DNA of 64,000 nucleotides, taken from Takakia lepidozioides (taxonomy: Eukaryota; Streptophyta; Takakiopsida; Takakiales; Takakiaceae). The notes beneath the pieces are model-generated. The model saw only the letters and a list, made by a program, of their open reading frames with translations, was not told the origin of the DNA and did not search any database. The position numbers and the translations under genes were made by a program. The stretch lies in assembly GCA_030704615.1 (NCBI GenBank), contig CM060734.1, forward strand, positions 14,074,001 to 14,138,000, given 5' to 3'. This document shows positions 58,390 to 64,000 of the stretch, in pieces (positions within the stretch are counted from its first letter, which is position 1; each line of letters starts with the position of its first letter).

Positions 58390-60543
58390 GGGTTGCTTTG
58401 TGGTGAATGATGGTGGGCAAGTTGATTTGCAAAGACCCCAGTTGATGAGGTGCATCATGTGTCATTCTGCCACTCAAATGCGCAGCGAGGGGGGTTCGAC
58501 CCGCTCTCGGATAGGCATCGTGACTTACAATAAAGAGCATGGCACAACAACCATGAAGAAACACGTCACTGACCGAGAGTTATTGAAAGTTTAAGATTGC
58601 CAAGAAGGTCGTTGAGGGTGGACAACAAAGTGCCAAGAAGCGGAAAGGTGTGGCAGCCGGGGCCATCACTAATTTTTTTGGCTCCCAAAACCCTTACGAG
58701 AAGGAAGATGGAGCCCAACAACGTTTCAATGAGGACTTGGTATTGTACATGGCCAAAACTTACCAGCATGTGTCTTCTGTTGAAAATTTTTGGCTCAGAA
58801 GGATGATGCTCAGACAGGCTGGGAGGGTTCGATTTCCAAACCGCAAGCAATTTGTGGAGGAGGTTCTTCCTCAAATGGTGGCAACAACACTTGAGAGATA
58901 TGTGTTACCATCGTTTGCTGGCTACAGCTACATTCGATCTGTGGATGTCCCGATCAGGGTACGATACTTTTGTGTCGGTTGTGCACTTCTTGAATGAATC
59001 ATGGGAGCCCTGTCACATTACGATTGGCCTCTTTGAGACTCCAGAGACTATAGGACATGCCATGGCAATACAGTTGCGAGCACTCTTGTCAACTTATAAC
59101 TTGACAGACAAGATTATAACATTTGTGAAAGATGAGGGTGCGAACTTGAACAACCTTACTTATGCGCTTACCGGTGTCGTGTCATGTGATGGTTTGAGCT
59201 TGAATGTGCCATTTGTAGGGTCCTCCTTTGGTCATGCATTTTCCAAGGCATGTCAATATGCTACCAATGACATTAAGGTTGGGGCTAGTTTAAGGCACGT
59301 CAACTTGAAGACTGCCCAAGCTGCATTGCAAAAGACGATCATCTGGCCAAAGAAAAGTGGAGAAGGAAGACAGGAATGGGATAGGGCATGTAAAGATGCC
59401 GGCTTGCCATCTCGAAAATAAAAAACCCCGGGAAAAAACACGTTTTGCAAGTAAGGTAATCCTCTTTCAGGAGACCTTGGAGTTTCGTGAAGCTATTCAG
59501 TTGTATTGCTGTACCAGACAAACCTTGACCTTACAATCACGGATCCCATCATTTCAGACTTGGGCTGTGGCTTCCATTGTTGCTGACAGCTTAAAGAGAA
59601 AAAGGGTTTAAACGACGGAGGTCGTCTATGAGGGTGCCAGGCGATCGTCCCCAGTTCCAGTGGTGCACCAGGGCATACTGAACCAAACTCGAGGATATTG
59701 GCTATTGTCTGATGCGCTCAGTGGTGCTCTCACTATATGTACAAGGATGAAGTGTGAGACTTATCGTTTGGAGCACGTAGGGCGTCCTCCTCAAACTCGC
59801 CCTGATTTTGATGATGAATTGGTTCTTTTGCGTCTTGGCATGATGCGTGAGGTTGTTGTTGTTTTGGATCCTTTTATTTCCTTCGCTGTGAGATATTCAG
59901 CCACCAAGGGGCACAATATGCTTGCTATGATGTTGGATCCCAGGTACAAGACACTTGCAAGTATGATTGATTATAGTGGCAGAGACAATATGGCTGCCTT
60001 GGTATTAGAATATGACACTAAGCTACTGCTGCCATTACTTATCACTGCATATACACGGCTGAACCCTAACTTCGACCCCCAATGAGGAGGATTCCATCTT
60101 TGGGATGCCATTTTCCAGTGGAGATACTTTGAGAGCCATGTTAAAGAACGAGCTCAACTTGTTCCGTCGTGTAGCAGTGGATCCTAAGTTGGATGACCCT
60201 TTGGCATGGTGGAGGGCACATGAGACACAATTTCCCCATGTGGGTTTCATTGCTCGGTATTCCAGGATCTCAAATCGAAACTGAGCGAATTTTCAATATT
60301 GCTGGGGTTCTCACAAGCTTGCGTAGGTGTCATCTTGGCACTCAAAACTTGGACAAGCTAGTTGTTATCATGAAGAATTGGCCTACTGATCCTCGAGTTG
60401 GTTGTGTGGATCCGAAGGGTCCAATGATAATTAATACTTCATTCTCATATTTCCTACTTGCTGAGGAGGACCTTATCGAGGAGGCAGAAGCCGAGCTCAA
60501 TGACGACGACATGTTCGAGGGGATTGATGATGAAGCAGATTAG
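58390..60543 (+). CDS. hAT-family transposase, nearly complete but frameshifted
   Basis: Begins with a BED-type zinc finger (LMRCIMCHSATQM, then TTTMKKHVTDREL). After a slip near 58590: AITNFFGSQNPYEKEDGAQQ, VENFWLRRMMLRQAG and FDLWMSRSGYDTFVSVVHFL (first catalytic Asp block). KDEGANLNNLTYAL is the second Asp block; DALSGALTICTRMK and MLAMMLDPRYKTLASMI follow the usual order. The C-terminal dimerization region is GIPGSQIETERIFNIAGVLT, then an acidic tail to TAG at 60541. Breaks lie near 58960, 59420, 59608, 60083 and 60200. It would excise and insert hAT elements with 8-bp target duplications. Confidence 0.88.
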
Positions 60544-61557
60544 CACTCCGTCACGCTTTTATGGTTAGCATTATAATTTGCTCTTTAGAGCTCTTTATGT
60601 TAGCAAGAAACATATTGAAAAAAATATCATAGATGTTCATTGATCTGCCCATGACAATTAAGATTTGGCCTTCATGTTCTTTCATTAAGATTCAGATGTT
60701 AGTAACTAGATTGCATCTTCAGCCAACGATCTAATTTATGACAATCAGTTCTAGTATACAAGATCAGATGAATTATTTACAAGTGTGTTCACCATATCTC
60801 ATATGTGACCATTCCCACACATCAATGTGTTCTCTGTATTCACGATTATGGATTTACTACCCCCTTAAAAACATATTAAACCGGCAAGTGATACTAATAC
60901 TTAAAACGCTGCCGACCATTGCCCAAATTTACGCATCATACCTTAAAAGTACAAACTACTTAAGCACTTAGGAATACTAACTAACTTTATAATTACATTA
61001 GTATTAATATTACTAAGTGATTAGATAATATTTGATTTAATTAGTTAGTATCCCTCATCATTTGATAAGTTTTGTATAAATTTTACATGGACATGGCGCT
61101 CTTAAAAAAAGGTTGAAGAATTTTTTTTAAACCCCTGCCCCGGGTTGATTACAGTAGGTTATCATCCGTGTTTTGATTGTTATTGATATGTTGTCTAATA
61201 ATTTCAATAATGGGCTTGATTGATAACCCCTGGGTATGCAAAATCCTAAATAAATGTAGTATTGGTCTCCGGCGGGTATCTCCACAACCTCACACCGCCA
61301 ACACCTGGAACCAGCGGGTCATACAAAAGATAATAACCTCCCAACACTGGTTATTTTCTCCTCTCACTATTGAGGGGCCTGATTGTGAGCTGTCGCTCCC
61401 AGGTGGTTCCCTTTTGTAAAAAAATGAACAAATAAAAGGGAACCTTTTGGAAACTTGGGAACTAGTCCATGAGAATAAGGATATGCTTCAGAGAATGAAT
61501 TGGCTTTCTGGGTTTGATTCATCCATCCAACTAACTTACTCTTTAATTATAGCACCT
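60544..61557. other. AT-rich non-coding stretch
   Basis: No gene recognised. The terminal inverted repeat of the hAT element should lie in this stretch, but no convincing pair was seen by eye. Confidence 0.5.
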
Positions 61558-62369
61558 AATTAATTAGGAATATAATAGGAATAATGTAAGAACTTAATGC
61601 ACACGTGCAACATCTGACAGGATGGTACTCCGGTTTCCGGCCTGTCAAATCTTCCCCACCCTTTCTTGAGAGTGACATGGAACTAAAGGAGTGTCTACTC
61701 TAGTCAGGGTTACACTGGGTTACACGACTAGGTGTGTAACTCCACTTGTGGTTACATCGGTTACACGACGAGGTGTGTAACCCCACTCGGGGTTACACAG
61801 AATAGAGTGTAACTCCAGTTGGTGTAACCCACACTTGGTCTCGAAATTTGACGAAGTCCAAATGTGGCTAAGTATAAAATGGACTAACCAGAGTTACATG
61901 AGAAACCGGGGTTACATAGACACCAATTGGAGGGTTACATCGACCGGCGTTACACTACAAGAGCCTCCCATCAAGAATTGAACCCTAACCCACACTTGGT
62001 CTCGAAATTTGACTAAGTTAAGTATAAAATGGACTAACCAGAGTTACATGAGAAACCGGGGTTACATAGGGTTACACCAATTGGAGGGTTACATTGATTG
62101 GGGTTACACTACAAGAGTCTCCCATCAAGAATTGCACCCCAACCCTCGCCGCCTGCACCGCTATTACCTTACCATCACGCTACCCACCACAGCCTGCAAC
62201 CCACTCGGATTCTTAAGTATTTAATAGTGAAACCAAGGTAAGACGGGGTGGGGAGGATTTGACAGGGCCCCCCCCCGCCAGAGTAGCCCATGCTGGGGGG
62301 CGAAAGTACCGTCAGATCACACGCGTCCATTAAGTTCTTACATTATTCCTATTATCTTCCAATTAATTA
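61558..62369. mobile_element. MITE-like element with ~70-bp terminal inverted repeats
   Basis: Left end 61558-61629 (AATTAGGAATATAATAGGAA then TAATGTAAGAACTTAATG) is matched in inverse at 62305-62369 (CATTAAGTTCTTACATTATT then CCTATTATCTTCCAATTAAT). No transposase inside. Flanking target duplication is unclear because both ends are AT-rich. The inside is filled with GGTTACAC repeats. Confidence 0.75.
61700..62135. repeat. GGTTACAC-rich repeats and a ~157-bp tandem duplication
   Basis: GGTTACA occurs more than ten times. 61832-61985 and 61988-62135 are direct copies starting CACACTTGGTCTCGAAATTT and ending with CATCAAGAATTG, with a few indels. They lie wholly inside the MITE-like element. Confidence 0.8.
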
Positions 62370-62473
62370 CATGCAAAATTAACCAGACCTTCTCAATAGA
62401 TGAAACATCCACTTTTTCAGTTGAGCATCCGGTTGTCATCTATTGTTCAACTGATTAATTTCATCCAAGACGT

Positions 62474-62683
62474 TTGAAGAGTCTCTCGGGACGCAGAGTA
62501 TGGGTCGAGGAAGAGCAAGTGGCGGAGGCAGAGAAGATGAAGAAGATGAAGAAGACGGAGGTGCTGATCAGGCGGAGATTATCCGCCCTCATGTACAAGG
62601 ATGTTCTTAGAGTCTCTTGTGGACCGTGCAGAAATCGAAAGGAACGACATTGTACCGAAAAAATCATGTGTAATCACATCTAG
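62474..62683 (+). CDS. Possible short exon, basic/charged, unknown
   Basis: 69 codons from an ATG at 62474, rich in Lys, Glu and Arg (AEAEKMKKMKKTEVLIRRRL). Highly charged, so it may be a random frame in purine-rich sequence. It could be an upstream exon of the helicase-like fragment, but no similarity supports this. Confidence 0.2.
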   Translation: MKSLSGRRVWVEEEQVAEAEKMKKMKKTEVLIRRRLSALMYKDVLRVSCGPCRNRKERHCTEKIMCNHI

Positions 62684-62829
62684 CTCTTCTATAACTCTCT
62701 TCTGCATTGCGAGCGTCATCTCTGTCTTGCTGCCAGATCCAGGACTGAGATCTTAAGGCCTTGAATGAAATTGTTTCGGGTTTGAGAAACAATTCAACCC
62801 ACAAACTTGTGTAATGCAAGCTGAATTTG

Positions 62830-63225
62830 TTGGGCTATTTAGTGCATTGGCTGGATCTGACACTCTGGAGCCGTGTTGTCACTATTCTGTTAATGTTGAG
62901 AGTATTGGCCACTGCTCCAACTAATGCAGCAGTGGACGATTTGGTGGAAAGGATTGCATTTGCAGGCCTCAATGTTGTCCGAGTGGGAAACCCAACCAGT
63001 GTGGCCCCAGCTGTGTCAGCAACATCTCTGAGTAATATTGTATACGTGAAGTTGGCCAGCTTCCTTCGGGAGATGGTAAGGAGGCAAGCGGTGTAGTGAT
63101 TTGAGGCAATACCTAGGAGATGGTTCTATGGCAGCACAGATTCGGCAGGTATTGAAACAGCTTGGAAAAGCATTGGAGTTAAGGGAGAGGGGATGCCCTT
63201 TCATCAGCCCAGGTCAGTGAGCCGT
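62830..63225 (+). pseudogene. SMUBP-2-type (IGHMBP2-like) superfamily 1 helicase fragment
   Basis: VLATAPTNAAVDDLVERI followed by LNVVRVGNPTSVAPAV is helicase motif Ia and its surroundings as in plant SMUBP-2-like proteins. Further on, SDLRQYLGDGSMAAQIRQ and LKQLGKALELRERG match the next segment of the same family. The two blocks are in different frames (TAG at 63094, one-base shift). The Walker A block before and the DEAA/DEAG block after are not seen. It is a fragment of about 110 codons, a decayed copy or two exons with an assembly error. Confidence 0.7.
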
Positions 63226-63265
63226 TCAATTTCTTACAGAAAACTGCTTTCTTGGGGCTGCAGGG

Positions 63266-64000
63266 GTGGTGCTGATTTCCTTGCTGGTGACGGCCTGGCT
63301 GTGGTGGGCTATGGAGCCCATGCAAGCAGAAGCAGGATCATTCACTGACATGGAAAAAAATATCAGTAATATGATTTCAGGCATGGACGTATGCAACAGA
63401 AATAATTATCCCCCACCATGGGAGCTACGGGGTGATCAGCTTACCATATTAGTCAATGGATTTGCGGAAGCCCGCTTGCCATTACTGCAAGAAAGTGTCC
63501 GAATGTACTCTGCATCTACCGCTGTACATTCAGTGTTTATACTGTGGGGCAATACATCTACCCCAGCATCTGTCCTCCAGGAGACAAAATTCGAGACACT
63601 TGGAGCCCCAATCTACATAGTGAGGCAAGAATCTCCAAGTTTAAATGATCGGTTCCTCCCTCGGCCCTACATCAAAACAAAGGCGGTGATGATCTGCGAT
63701 GATGATATTACAATTGAACCTAACAGCCTGGAATTTGCACTGCAGGTATTAATCACAGTAAGCATGTGCTCAAAGCCTATCAAGACAGTCAAAATTTGAT
63801 ATGGAATTTGAGTGAGGTTTGATTGTTCACTGTACAGGTTTATAAATGGATCCAGAGACTTCTAGAGGCCCTCAAGCTACAGATGAACAAATGCGTTAAG
63901 TACTATCAACACGCACTGGGTGGGGATCTGATGCAGGTGTGGCGTGATAATCCAGTGCGAATAGTGGGCTTCTTCCCGCGAGCCCATTCGTACCAACTAG
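63266..64000 (+). CDS. GT64 (EXT-like) glycosyltransferase, 5' uncertain, 3' cut by the window
   Basis: Exon 63266-63745, then intron 63746-63936 (GT..AG), then exon 63937 to the window end. The acceptor-side reading starts with a hydrophobic segment (VLISLLVTAWLWWAM), a likely signal-anchor for a Golgi type II protein. LTILVNGFAEARLPLLQESV, VFILWGNTSTPASV, SLNDRFLPRPYIKTKAVMIC and the DDD motif in ICDDDITIEP, then LEFALQ and VWRDNPVRIVGFFPRAHSYQ, match the glycosyltransferase 64 domain in order. DDD would coordinate the divalent metal and nucleotide sugar. The true start may lie in an upstream exon. This is the most intact host-type gene in the window. Confidence 0.88.

Noticed and set aside
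61940-62120. CACTACAAGAG as a CACTA terminus
   Set aside because: It occurs twice inside the tandem duplication of the MITE-like element, away from its ends.
1-64000. tRNA or rRNA genes
   Set aside because: None recognised by eye; the only tRNA-related sequence seen is the primer binding site.

Overview
The window reads as nuclear DNA of a green plant, most likely a streptophyte alga such as Chara. This rests on plant-type transposon families (CACTA, MULE with a SWIM finger, hAT, chromovirus, L1-like LINE), a plant initiator-tRNA primer binding site, intron-bearing genes, and a Ty3/gypsy element carrying a DNMT3-like cytosine methyltransferase, a combination reported from charophytes. The species is an inference. 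Almost everything here is mobile or repetitive DNA. The only host-like genes are at the right edge: a GT64 glycosyltransferase and a fragment of an SMUBP-2-type helicase.

Layout. 1-2960: minus-strand multi-exon gene joining a ParB-like domain to a beta-class DNA N-methyltransferase-like domain, cut by the window start. 3029-10419: about 60 tandem ~117-bp units, each carrying a 15+15 bp hairpin, with a ~2.5-kb segmental duplication. 10420-16777: Ty3/gypsy chromovirus with a 712-bp 5' LTR, PBS, gag, pol and chromodomain; its 3' LTR is cut after ~148 bp. 16778-29010: a 12.2-kb palindrome (two ~6.1-kb arms), each arm a MULE-like element; the middle 2.6 kb is an array of about 45 short palindromes. 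29011-33310: Ty3/gypsy pol preceded by a DNMT3-like methyltransferase, entered exactly at motif I. 35851-36517: LTR-like sequence in 1.3 copies. 36518-37881: 5'-truncated hAT. 40300-42755: CACTA tnp2 transposase (minus). 44202-46425: CACTA accessory protein running into an FCP1/NLI phosphatase-like domain. 46426-48770: retroelement remnant with protease end, dUTPase-like domain and integrase but no RT/RNase H. 48780-50830: second MULE-like gene, whose start is fused in frame to the integrase. 50830-51470: CACTA-like subterminal repeats. 52075-53002: minus-strand C-terminal half of an FCP1-like domain plus an accessory domain. 53081-55111: gag-like pieces. 55675-58360: 5'-truncated LINE (minus). 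58390-60543: nearly complete hAT. 61558-62369: MITE-like element. 62830-63225: helicase fragment. 63266-64000: GT64.

How parts relate. Elements are nested and cut by one another. Frames in the larger elements are broken mainly by single-base shifts, with few stop codons, so many are either young or affected by assembly indels. Three features stand out as possible biology: the ParB/methyltransferase gene beside a hairpin satellite, the palindromic double MULE (a possible silencing hairpin like maize Mu killer), and an FCP1-like phosphatase domain that appears to be a recurrent passenger of a CACTA-type gene.
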